Positions 10,778 through 18,563 of a stretch of 64,000 nt of DNA are shown here, one piece after another. Position numbers and translations under genes: made by a program. The stretch is from assembly GCF_000473325.1 (NCBI RefSeq), contig NZ_KI421513.1, forward strand, positions 2,489,217 to 2,553,216, read 5' to 3'. Source of the DNA: Leisingera caerulea DSM 24564. GTDB taxonomy: Bacteria; Pseudomonadota; Alphaproteobacteria; Rhodobacterales; Rhodobacteraceae. Under the pieces are notes generated by a model, which was not told the DNA's origin, ran no database searches, and saw nothing but the letters and a program-made list of their open reading frames with translations. Every line of letters starts with the position of its first letter. The stretch's first letter is position 1.

Positions 10778-10861
10778 CCATTTGCTAACCCTGGCATTGT
10801 CCCGCCTGAGGGCGGCGCTTAAAATCGCAGGTATCGCCAAAGGTCTTCCGGGGGGAAGGGG

Positions 10862-11158
10862 ATGTCTGCACATAATGAAATGAATGAGGCGCTTGCGGTG
10901 CTGACGGACAAGCTCCGCTCGCTCAATGATCTGGTGGCTGCCAACCAGTTTATGGTCGAGGCGCTCGCGCAGCAGGGGGAAGCGCTTAAGCAGATGGACG
11001 CCAGCGGCTCCAAGGATATGCTCCGCCGCCAAGCCAGGGCCAGGTTCAACCCGGACACCGGAACCGCGCCCAATGCGGCCGTTCTGGCCGTTCTGGAGGA
11101 GGTGCTGGGCCGCCAGCAGCAAAGCGCAGAGATCATTCCGTTCCCTGTGCGGGCCTGA
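10862..11158 (+). CDS. Hypothetical 98-residue helical protein
   Basis: No known family is recognised. The first 50 residues are predicted to be amphipathic helix (MNEALAVLTDKLRSLNDLVAANQ); a Pro/Ala-rich turn follows, then a second helix (AAVLAVLEEVLGRQQQ). There is no signal peptide or cysteine, so it is probably cytosolic. A strong purine-rich ribosome binding site (GGGGGAAGGGG) precedes ATG 10862, which supports real translation. The gene stands alone, with an 84-base gap upstream. Confidence 0.65.
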   Translation: MSAHNEMNEALAVLTDKLRSLNDLVAANQFMVEALAQQGEALKQMDASGSKDMLRRQARARFNPDTGTAPNAAVLAVLEEVLGRQQQSAEIIPFPVRA

Positions 11159-11265
11159 CATCAGCCCCACACACATCTGCGAGAGCAAGCGGCTTTGCCC
11201 GCAAGCGGGCCTTGGAGCCCCAGCCGCCAACCCTTATGTTGACCGCAGCAAAGGGATAATTCCGG

Positions 11266-11667
11266 ATGAGACACTTCATTTACGCGCTTGGCTTGGCCTG
11301 CCTGGGCGCGGTTCCCGCATTTGCCGAGCCCTTCCTTGCCAACCGGGGTGTGCGGGTGCTGCCAGTCGATGACATCGTGTAGGAGGTGGTGCCGGGAAGA
11401 TCCGGCGGCACCTGGGACTATTGGTGCGCCGCCGCCCAGTATGCCCGCCGGGAACTGGGCGCAAACTGGACCGACCGCTTTTACGTGGTGCGCGGACGGG
11501 ACATGAGCGTCACCACCGGCCGCCGCTCGTCGGTGCAGTTCACGCTTTACCCGGAGCGGGCGGGCATCACCCCCAAGGTCGGCTGGCTGTCACTTGGCTT
11601 CCGCCCGGGCGAGAGCATGTCCGTGCAGCAAGGCCACGGCTACTGCGCGCAGGCGTCTGCCCTTTAA
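11266..11667 (+). pseudogene. First copy of tandem two-cysteine secreted family, broken by TAG
   Basis: Translation from ATG 11266 gives a signal peptide (MRHFIYALGLACLGAVPAFA), then reads to a TAG at 11380-11382. The frame continues uninterrupted to TAA 11665-11667. The part after the stop aligns with the two downstream genes: YWC, RFYVVRG, TGRRSSVQFTL and HGYC match YWC/FWC, RIYVWRG/KLYIYRG, TGRRSAVQFTL and HEYC/QTYC. In the intact copies the residue at the stop is Phe (GVFEV) or Trp (GVWEV), so one TGG-to-TAG change would explain it. A sequencing error or read-through cannot be excluded. Confidence 0.8.
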
Positions 11668-12076
11668 GATTTCCTGCAGGCAGCAATTGAGGATACAGGC
11701 AGATGGCAGCTGTCAAGAAAGCTGCGCCGGCGCTGGGGTCAGCGGCGTCAGGGTTGGGGATAAGATCACATTCTTCTTTTGAAGGCCGCCCTCAAACGGG
11801 GGCTGCTGCGCAATGGCAACTGTGGAAACAGTTGCCGAAGGAGCGGGCATGGGGCGTGCCGCGGGCCAGCATCTGCTGCGGGTCTATGACCAAGGCGTTG
11901 TAAACGCTGACTTAGCTGCGTTCGCACCGGAGCTTCCAGACACAGATCAAAAATGATTTGCCGCCGCCGGCCTGCCGCCGCACGGCAGTGTGACTGGCTT
12001 GTGTTCCAAATTTTCCTACCCTTGTGAGGGAGCCGCCCGGCCGGGCGGGCAACCTTCAGACCGGAGGGAAGATCAG
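11668..12076 (+). other. Gap with a GGAA-loop hairpin and a GC palindrome
   Basis: This 409-base stretch has no convincing gene; a 66-codon frame at 11703-11903 has no family resemblance. It holds a perfect 9-bp hairpin with a GGAA (GNRA-type) loop at 11815-11836. A 16-base palindrome (CCGCCCGGCCGGGCGG) lies at 12034-12049, 27 bases before the next start. Neither is followed by a T run, so they are not classical terminators. The region may be the leader of the next gene or hold a small RNA. Confidence 0.45.
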
Positions 12077-12487
12077 ATGAAACCAGCAACCGCCGCCGCC
12101 GTTTTTGCCGCGTCCTTGATACTGGCGCTCCCGGACGTTTCCGCCGCTAACGCCAGCCGCCACAGCATCCGGGTCAATCCGGTCTCCGACGGCGTGTTCG
12201 AAGTCATTGCCCGGACCGGCAACGGCTATCTGTTCTGGTGCGGCGCCGCCGATCACGTGCAGCGTGTCTTGCGGCGCCCGTGGAGCAGCAAACTGTATAT
12301 CTACCGCGGCCTTGGCCCCAGCGAAACCACCGGGCGCCGGTCTGCGGTCCAGTTCACGCTGGACGCAAATCTGGCGGCCGCGGCGCCGTCTGACGGATAC
12401 AGGTCTGTCAACAGCCTGCAAGCTGGTGATACAATGAGTGTCCTGAGGGCCCACGAGTATTGCTTCGTGCCATTCGGGCGGCCCTGA
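12077..12487 (+). CDS. Second copy of tandem two-cysteine secreted family
   Basis: This 136-residue protein has a signal peptide (MKPATAAAVFAASLILALPDVSA). The mature domain carries FWCGAADHV, LYIYRGLGPS, TTGRRSAVQFTL, LQAGDTMSVLRA and EYC. The two cysteines conserved in all three copies, in (Y/F)WC and YC, probably form one disulfide. ATG 12077 was chosen because GGAGGGAAG lies about 7 bases upstream and the signal peptide follows directly. I recognise the type as a conserved hypothetical of Roseobacters, without known function. A periplasmic or extracellular location is likely. Confidence 0.75.
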   Translation: MKPATAAAVFAASLILALPDVSAANASRHSIRVNPVSDGVFEVIARTGNGYLFWCGAADHVQRVLRRPWSSKLYIYRGLGPSETTGRRSAVQFTLDANLAAAAPSDGYRSVNSLQAGDTMSVLRAHEYCFVPFGRP

Positions 12488-12534
12488 AACCAGATTGATC
12501 CGCAGCTGTCGCAGCGGCGGGGGAAGGGGTTTAA

Positions 12535-12960
12535 ATGAAATGCAGAAAACTGTGGCTTCCAGGGCTGCTGGCTTTGGTTCTGGCCGTTCCGGCACCCGCC
12601 TCCGCCTGGCGTGCGATCAACCGGAATGAGGTGCTGCCGGTTTCCCAAGGTGTCTGGGAAGTCGTGGCCCGGAGCCGGTCCGGCGCACAGGATTACTGGT
12701 GCAGCATCGCCGACTTTGCCATCCGCCAGCTGCGGGCGCCGGTCAATCAGCGCATTTACGTCTGGCGCGGCGAGGGGCCTTCGGTCAACCGGCCGGGCCG
12801 CAAGGCGGTGCAGTTTGCCTTTGGCCTGCCGCCCGGGGTGCCTGACCGCTCCGGCAGCCTTTCACTGAATGTGCGGGAGGCGGGCGACAGCCTGCGGGTG
12901 ACGGCGGCGCAGACCTACTGCTATGACCGGCTGCCCGGGCGCGACCGCTGGCGGTGGTAA
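12535..12960 (+). CDS. Third copy of tandem two-cysteine secreted family
   Basis: This 141-residue protein begins with a signal peptide (MKCRKLWLPGLLALVLAVPAPASA). Its mature domain repeats the family pattern: VSQGVWEVVARSRSG, YWCSIADFAI, RIYVWRGEGPS, GRKAVQFAF, REAGDSL and TYC. It lies 47 bases after copy two, so the pair may be one transcript. Divergence between copies is large apart from the core motifs, so the duplication is old. Its Trp in GVWEV suggests the ancestral codon lost in copy one. Function unknown. Confidence 0.75.
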   Translation: MKCRKLWLPGLLALVLAVPAPASAWRAINRNEVLPVSQGVWEVVARSRSGAQDYWCSIADFAIRQLRAPVNQRIYVWRGEGPSVNRPGRKAVQFAFGLPPGVPDRSGSLSLNVREAGDSLRVTAAQTYCYDRLPGRDRWRW

Positions 12961-13020
12961 CGGCTGAGACAGCGCAGCGTATCGGTTGCCTGCTGGCCCG
13001 GATTGCGCCAAAACTGCCGC

Positions 13021-13437
13021 ATGCACAACGAATTCACTATTCCGACGCGCGGTCAGGGCCTTTATGAATTTACTGCCGGTGTGCGGTCCTGGGTGGCTGG
13101 GAGCGGCCTGCGGGATGGGCTGCTGACGCTGTTTGTCCGCCACACGTCTTGCTCCCTGCTGATCCAGGAAAATGCCGACCCCGAGGTGCAAACCGACCTG
13201 AGGGCCTTTTTTGCCCGCCTGGTGCCGCCCTCTAGCCATCCGTCGATGTCCTATCTGCGTCACACCTATGAAGGGCCGGACGATATGCCGGCCCATATCA
13301 AGGCGGCCTTGATGCCGGTGAGCTTGACGGTCCCGGTAACGGGCGGCGCGCCGGTGCTGGGCACCTGGCAGGGTATATATCTGTTTGAGCACCGGGATGC
13401 CCCGCACCAGCGCCGGGTGGCTGCGCACCTGGCGTGA
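13021..13437 (+). CDS. YjbQ family protein (UPF0047)
   Basis: This 138-residue protein matches the YjbQ/UPF0047 family, single-domain proteins reported in some members to have weak thiamine-phosphate synthase activity. Visible signatures are VRHTSCSLLIQENADP in the first half and GTWQGIYLFEHRD near the end, with PSSHPSMSYLRHTYEG between. ATG 13021 was preferred over the in-frame TTG at 13003 because family members begin close to this point. It is not next to the thi operon of this window. The cellular role is unclear. Confidence 0.88.
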   Translation: MHNEFTIPTRGQGLYEFTAGVRSWVAGSGLRDGLLTLFVRHTSCSLLIQENADPEVQTDLRAFFARLVPPSSHPSMSYLRHTYEGPDDMPAHIKAALMPVSLTVPVTGGAPVLGTWQGIYLFEHRDAPHQRRVAAHLA

Positions 13438-13560
13438 ACCTCTTTATCTAGCGGCGAAAAATCAGCTCTACCCAAATTCTGGAGGGTAGCCTATAGTTGT
13501 GGATAACCGGGCTGGTACCGGCACTAATAATCAAACTGACAGGATTGAGGAAGCAGGCGG

Positions 13561-14028
13561 ATGCGCTGCCCATTTTGCGGAAATATCGACACTCAGGTCA
13601 AGGATTCACGCCCCGCCGAAGATCATGTTTCGATCCGGAGGCGCCGGTTCTGCCCGGCCTGCGGCGGCCGGTTCACCACTTATGAGCGGGTGCAGCTGCG
13701 CGATCTGGTGGTGATCAAGTCCAATGGCAAGCGGGAGGATTTCGACCGCGACAAGCTGGAGCGCTCGATCCGCATTTCGATGCAAAAACGCCCGATTGAG
13801 CCGGAACGTATCGACCAGATGATCTCTGGCATCGTGCGGCGGCTGGAAAGCATGGGCGAGACCGACATCCCCTCCAAGAAGATCGGCGAGATTGTGATGG
13901 AGGCGCTGGCCCGGATCGACACCGTGGCCTATGTGCGCTTTGCCAGTGTGTACAAGAACTTCCAGGCCGCGGACGACTTCGAGGATTTTGTCCATGAGCT
14001 GCGCCCGCCGGTGGCACCGGAAGAATAA
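13561..14028 (+). CDS. nrdR: Transcriptional repressor NrdR
   Basis: NrdR represses ribonucleotide reductase genes in response to bound (d)ATP. Its zinc ribbon uses Cys3, Cys6, Cys31 and Cys34 (MRCPFCGN and [10 protein letters not shown]). The ATP-cone follows ([21 protein letters not shown] ... [11 protein letters not shown]). At 155 aa it is full length. Its TAA shares one base with the ribD ATG (TAATG at 14026-14030), the common nrdR-ribD arrangement. No NrdR box pair was searched for in depth here. Confidence 0.97.
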   Translation: MRCPFCGNIDTQVKDSRPAEDHVSIRRRRFCPACGGRFTTYERVQLRDLVVIKSNGKREDFDRDKLERSIRISMQKRPIEPERIDQMISGIVRRLESMGETDIPSKKIGEIVMEALARIDTVAYVRFASVYKNFQAADDFEDFVHELRPPVAPEE

Positions 14029-15125
14029 TGGACGCTGATCATCGTTTCATGGCGCTGGCGCTGTCCCTGGGGCGGCGCGGCCAGGGCAATTGCTGGCCGA
14101 ACCCGGCTGTCGGCTGTGTCATTGTGCAAGGAAGCCGGGTTGTCGGCCGCGGCTGGACCAAACCCGGCGGCCGTCCTCATGCGGAAACCGAGGCGCTGGC
14201 GCAGGCCGGCGAAGCGGCCCGCGGTGCCACGGCCTATGTGACGCTGGAGCCCTGCGCCCACCAAGGCGCAACGCCGCCCTGCGCCCAAGCGCTGATTGAT
14301 GCCGGGGTGGCGCGGGTTGTGGCCGCCATCGGGGACAGCGATCCGCGGGTCTCCGGCCAGGGCATCCGGATGCTGCGGGAGGCGGGCATCCGGGTGGACA
14401 CGGGCATCTGGGGCGCTCAGGCAGCGCGCGATCATGCGGGGTTCTTTCTCAAGACCGAACAGGGCCGTCCGCTGGTGACGCTGAAACTGGCCAGCAGCTT
14501 CGATGGCCGCATTGCCACCGGATCGGGGCAGAGCAAATGGATCACCGGGCCGGAGGCGCGCCGCGCCGTGCATGCGATGCGCGCCCGCCACGACGCGGTG
14601 ATGGTCGGCGGCGGCACTGCGCGGGCGGATGATCCTTCGCTGACAGTGCGCGATCTGGGGGTGGAGCGCCAGCCGGTGCGGGTGGTGATCTCCCGCCATC
14701 TGGACCTGCCGCTGATGGGTCAGCTGGCCCGCACTGCCAAACAGGTGCCGGTCTGGCTCTGCCATGGCCATGGCGCCGACCAGGAACGCATTCAGGCCTG
14801 GGAAGGGCTGGGGGCCAAGCTGATCCCTTGCGCCTCGCACGGGGTGCAGCTGGATGCTGGGGATGTGCTGCAGCAGCTGGGGCAGGCGGGGCTGACCCGT
14901 GTGTTCTGCGAGGGCGGCAGCGCCTTGGCGGCCTCGCTCCTGGCCTTTGACCTGGTGGATGAGCTGATCGGTTTCACCGCCGGTCTGGGGATCGGTGCCG
15001 AGGGGCTGCCCTCGATCGGGGCCCTGGGCATCGGCCGGCTGGAGGAAGCGCCGCGGTTCGAGCTGGTCGAAACCCGTCCCCTCGGCGGCGACATCCTGCA
15101 CCGCTGGACCCGGGCGCTGCGCTGA
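14028..15125 (+). CDS. ribD: Bifunctional riboflavin deaminase/reductase RibD
   Basis: RibD deaminates 2,5-diamino-6-ribosylamino-4(3H)-pyrimidinone 5'-phosphate, then reduces the product. The N-terminal deaminase has the zinc site His51-Ala-Glu53 and Cys76/Cys85 (PCAHQGATPPC). The C-terminal reductase domain begins near residue 145 (VTLKLASSFDGRIATGSG) and carries EGGSALAASLL. At 365 aa both domains are complete. It is coupled to nrdR. The rest of the pathway (ribE, ribBX, ribH) lies 5-8 kb downstream, beyond a minus-strand capsule block. Confidence 0.97.
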   Translation: MDADHRFMALALSLGRRGQGNCWPNPAVGCVIVQGSRVVGRGWTKPGGRPHAETEALAQAGEAARGATAYVTLEPCAHQGATPPCAQALIDAGVARVVAAIGDSDPRVSGQGIRMLREAGIRVDTGIWGAQAARDHAGFFLKTEQGRPLVTLKLASSFDGRIATGSGQSKWITGPEARRAVHAMRARHDAVMVGGGTARADDPSLTVRDLGVERQPVRVVISRHLDLPLMGQLARTAKQVPVWLCHGHGADQERIQAWEGLGAKLIPCASHGVQLDAGDVLQQLGQAGLTRVFCEGGSALAASLLAFDLVDELIGFTAGLGIGAEGLPSIGALGIGRLEEAPRFELVETRPLGGDILHRWTRALR

Positions 15126-15147
15126 CCCCTGATGTTCTTACCTGACA

Positions 15148-15234
15148 GGCGGGTTCTCCCGCCCGTCGCCGGAGCATGGACATGCTCCGCTCCCGTTGGG
15201 CGTGGCCCGGCGCCTCGCGCCGGGCCACGCCCAA
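15148..15234. repeat. Three adjacent hairpins between ribD and kpsC
   Basis: The convergent gap contains three perfect inverted repeats in a row: 6-bp arms with a 4-base loop at 15148-15163, 9-bp arms with a 2-base loop at 15170-15189, and 18-bp arms with a 3-base loop at 15196-15234. None has a T run. The position between facing gene ends suggests a bidirectional terminator, but three stacked perfect palindromes is more than termination needs. It could be a mobile palindromic repeat. Confidence 0.65.
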
Positions 15235-15312
15235 GGCCGCCAAGGATGCGCTGGCGGCAGCCAGGGCGTCCTGCGGGCGCGGGAGCTCTGCCTGTGCAGT
15301 TTGTTGCCGGGG

Positions 15313-17325
15313 TCAGCGCCACATATAGGCGTAGGTCGCAAACAGCCCTTGCAGCTTGGACAGAAGGCGGTTGCCAAGCCCTGGATGCGGCAGGCGGCCT
15401 TCACGCAGGCGCATAACCGCCACTTCCGGCGGGCAGGGCTGGCCGGTCACAGGGTCGACATAGCGCGGGTAGTCGATCAGCGCCGCATGGGCGAGGCCCA
15501 ACAGCGGCACCTGTGCCTGGCGCCAGGGCGGCACCGTGGCCAGATCCGTGGTCAGCCCCCAGCCGGCATAAAACGGCGTGCCCAGCGTGGTCACCTTCAC
15601 CCCGCGCAGAAGTGCCTCGAAGCCCAGGAGAGAGGTCATGGTCCAGACCTCCTGCACCGCTCCCAGAAGGGCCATGGGGTCTGCCTGCGCGGCAACAACA
15701 TCCGCCAGCCCCTCGGCTTCCACCTGTCCCCGGCGCAGCCCGGCCTCCACATCCGGGTGCGGCTTGTAGATGATTACCGCCTCCGGGTTGGCGTCCCGCG
15801 CGGCGCGCAAAAGCTCCAGACTGGTCCGAACCTGCCCGGCCCCGCAGAGGAGCGAGGCGTCATCCTCCACCTGGCCCGGCACCAGGATCCGGCGGCCCTC
15901 CGGCAGGGCAGGGACGCCGCCGCCAAGATTGTACTTTGACACGCCGTCCCGGACCAGCGACTGCACCAGCCGCTCGGCGCGCAGCTCCTCTGCCTGGGTC
16001 ATCTCCGCGCGGCGGGCGATCAGCGCGTCAAGGTCCGAGGGCTGGCGCGGATCGTAGTAGATCCCGCGCCGGTCGGTGACCAGCGACAGGGGCGGCACCA
16101 GCTCGGCGCCCAGCCCGCGCGACCGCAGGAAACCGTCCTCCACCCGCACCGCGCCGCTATGCGCGTCTGTAGCCTTGCCAGCCCAGACCATCCAATTGCG
16201 GCAGCTGGCCTGCGCCTTGGCCGGGTCCCCGTTGAACAGCACCTTCTTTTCTGCGCCAAAGAATTTCTGCAGCGGCTTGCGCTTCCACATCCGCATGCCG
16301 GATGCGGTCCAGCCGCGGCGGTCCTGCCGCCAGGCGCGGGTGCGCGCCTCCAGGTTGTCCATCACCGTTTCCAGCTCGCACAGTTTGTCCCGGAACGGGT
16401 CGTACCATTTCGGGTACAGGATCATCGCCGCCGCGAACAACTGCGCCCGTGTCAGCTGCCGCTGCCGCCGTGCGGGCGGCGCGTCGTCGATGCTCAGCCC
16501 CCAGCCTGCATAAAACGGCTGGCCGAAGACCCGCGGCTTGTGGCCGGCCAGGATCGCCTCGAACCCCAGCTGGGAGGAGACGGTGTAAACCCCGACAGCC
16601 CCCTCCAGCAGCGCCCAGGGCGACACGCTGCCGGTGAACAGCTCGATCCGCCCCTGCGCGTCCCCGGTATCGTAATAGCCTGCCCGGTAGCCGCGCAGCG
16701 TCTCAGGGTGGGTCTTGATCAGCACCCGCGCGCCTGGGTGTTCCTCCTGGGCAAAGGTCAGCATCTCCAGAAACCGGCCCCGGTCCGCCCGTGAGGCGGT
16801 GACGGAAGCATCGTCCCGCGCCTGATCCGCCACCAGCACATAGCCAGGCTCCGGCACCGGATCTTCGGGGTCAAAGGCGTTGTACTTGCTCAGATGCGCC
16901 GTCTTCAGGCGGGCGATAGCATCTCGCGCCCGGTGCATCAGATGGGAGTCATCCAGCGGGTGGGCGGCCAGCAGCTGCTCCAGATCCGAAGGCACGCCAG
17001 CGTCGAAATGCAATCCTGCCCGGTCCAGCAGCAGCCCCGCGGACGGCTCTCCGCAGCGGCCGGGATGGACAGAACGCAAAAAGGCATCCTCCACCCGCAG
17101 CAAGCCGCTGCCGCGCCGCTGTGCCACTGCCAGGCCCCGGTGCGCAGTGGGGGAGGCGCCCCACAGGCCGATCAGATCCTCAGGCTGCGGCAGGCCCAGC
17201 CGGATGTCATAACCGGACAGTTGTAGAATCCGCCGCACCCGGCGCTGGGTCAGAAAGCCGCCATTGTAAACAAAAAGCCGGGACGCAGTGCTCCCGGCTT
17301 CGTGCTGGCCTGTGGTCAGGCTCAT
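15313..17325 (-). CDS. kpsC: Capsule polysaccharide protein KpsC (Kdo transferase)
   Basis: At 670 aa with two related halves this matches KpsC, the dual-domain beta-Kdo transferase that builds the lipid-linked Kdo linker of group 2/3 type capsules. The repeats are visible as QLGFEAILAGHKPRVFGQPFYAGWGLS in the first half, and LLGFEALLRG with VTTLGTPFYAGWGLT in the second; RVEDAFLRS and RVEDGFLRS start each half. It is last in a minus-strand set kpsS, export lipoprotein, kpsC. Only 6 bases separate it from the gene before it. Confidence 0.92.
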   Translation of the reverse strand: MSLTTGQHEAGSTASRLFVYNGGFLTQRRVRRILQLSGYDIRLGLPQPEDLIGLWGASPTAHRGLAVAQRRGSGLLRVEDAFLRSVHPGRCGEPSAGLLLDRAGLHFDAGVPSDLEQLLAAHPLDDSHLMHRARDAIARLKTAHLSKYNAFDPEDPVPEPGYVLVADQARDDASVTASRADRGRFLEMLTFAQEEHPGARVLIKTHPETLRGYRAGYYDTGDAQGRIELFTGSVSPWALLEGAVGVYTVSSQLGFEAILAGHKPRVFGQPFYAGWGLSIDDAPPARRQRQLTRAQLFAAAMILYPKWYDPFRDKLCELETVMDNLEARTRAWRQDRRGWTASGMRMWKRKPLQKFFGAEKKVLFNGDPAKAQASCRNWMVWAGKATDAHSGAVRVEDGFLRSRGLGAELVPPLSLVTDRRGIYYDPRQPSDLDALIARRAEMTQAEELRAERLVQSLVRDGVSKYNLGGGVPALPEGRRILVPGQVEDDASLLCGAGQVRTSLELLRAARDANPEAVIIYKPHPDVEAGLRRGQVEAEGLADVVAAQADPMALLGAVQEVWTMTSLLGFEALLRGVKVTTLGTPFYAGWGLTTDLATVPPWRQAQVPLLGLAHAALIDYPRYVDPVTGQPCPPEVAVMRLREGRLPHPGLGNRLLSKLQGLFATYAYMWR

Positions 17326-17331
17326 GCTGTT

Positions 17332-18468
17332 TCAGCTGCCGTCAAGCGCGGTCGACACGCTCGACAGGGACCCCACCGGCGTCACAAGCAGCGAGATGGT
17401 CTTGGTCCACTGCGCATAAGGTGCCTCGGTGACATACAGCGTGTCGTCGTCGCGGATCACAAAGTCGCGGGCGACAAACAGCCCGTTCGGCTGGGTCAGG
17501 TTCAGCACGTAGACCATCCGCTGGGCGCCGATCAGGTCGTCGCGGCCCAGCACCTGGTTGGCGATCTCAGCAGGCTCGTTGCGCAGGATGAACACGCCCG
17601 TAGGGTCCGAGGCAGTGGAAATCAGGCCGCCGACCTGGGCGATGGCTTCCAGCGCTGACAGGTCCTGGCTTTCAAACGGCACCCGCGCCTGGGCGGAGGT
17701 TGCGCCAAGGGCGGTGAAGGAGCGGGTGTCCTCCTCCACCAGAATGCGGTCGCCGCCGCGCAGGGCGACATCCAGCTGCGGATTGTCGAACAGATCCTGG
17801 AACCAGATCTTGCCCTTCTCCTGGCCGCGGATCACGGTGACCTGGGCGATTTCCGGCTGGATCGTCACACCGCCGGCCTGTGCCAGCATGGCCGACAGGG
17901 TCCGGGTCGGCCGCTCGATCGGGTAGACACCCTGGGCCCCGACAGAGCCGGTCAGGCTGACGGTCGCGCCATCGCCCGCCAGGCGGCGTACCTGCACCTG
18001 CGGATCGGGGGTCTGGTCTTCCAGCTTGCGGGTAATGGTCTCGCGCAGCTGATCCGGCGTGTTGCCGGAGGCCCGCAGCCGGCCTGCGTAAGGCACGAAG
18101 ATATAGCCCGCGCTGTCGACCTGCACCTCCTCCAGCACGGTGGAGTTTGTGGCTTCTGCCGCCAGCAGCCCGTCATCCACGTTTTCCCAGACCGTCAGGC
18201 CCAGCACATCGCCGGGGCGGATGGTGTCTGAGGTCAGCCGCCCCGCCGAGGTGAACCCGGAGGAGAACCCCAAAGCAGGCACAACTGCCGTGGCGCGGGC
18301 AACCCGGTCGTTGACAGAGACGATAAAGGCATCGCCTTCCCGCTGCACGGACCCGGCGAAGATCTGGCGCTTGTTGGGGCCGACTTTGGGCAGGCCGCAG
18401 GAGGCGGCCAGCGTCAAGGCGGCCAGCATGGCCACCGGACGCGCCCAGCGAAGGGGAACGGATTTCAC
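17332..18468 (-). CDS. Polysaccharide export outer-membrane lipoprotein (Wza/KpsD type)
   Basis: This 378-residue protein starts with a lipoprotein signal ending in LAASCG, so Cys should be lipidated. Next comes the Poly_export region (RPGDVLGLTVWENVDDGLL) and soluble ligand-binding beta-grasp (SLBB) repeats (GAQGVYPIERPTRTLSAMLAQAGG). It forms the outer-membrane channel for capsule export. I chose GTG 18468 because GGAG lies 8 bases upstream; a TTG start at 18504 is possible but less natural. It sits between kpsS and kpsC. The inner-membrane transporter is not in this window. Confidence 0.9.
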   Translation of the reverse strand: MKSVPLRWARPVAMLAALTLAASCGLPKVGPNKRQIFAGSVQREGDAFIVSVNDRVARATAVVPALGFSSGFTSAGRLTSDTIRPGDVLGLTVWENVDDGLLAAEATNSTVLEEVQVDSAGYIFVPYAGRLRASGNTPDQLRETITRKLEDQTPDPQVQVRRLAGDGATVSLTGSVGAQGVYPIERPTRTLSAMLAQAGGVTIQPEIAQVTVIRGQEKGKIWFQDLFDNPQLDVALRGGDRILVEEDTRSFTALGATSAQARVPFESQDLSALEAIAQVGGLISTASDPTGVFILRNEPAEIANQVLGRDDLIGAQRMVYVLNLTQPNGLFVARDFVIRDDDTLYVTEAPYAQWTKTISLLVTPVGSLSSVSTALDGS

Positions 18469-18563
18469 TGCTCGGTCTCCTCGACCAATTATTGTTTGCC
18501 TCAAGTTTTACCGGCAACCTAACCGGGCAGCAGGGAAAAATCCAGTCTTCGGGCAAATCTGCA

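Noticed and set aside
11703..11903. 66-codon frame in the gap between secreted family copies
   Set aside because: No family resemblance, odd composition, weak ribosome binding site, and it spans a perfect hairpin.
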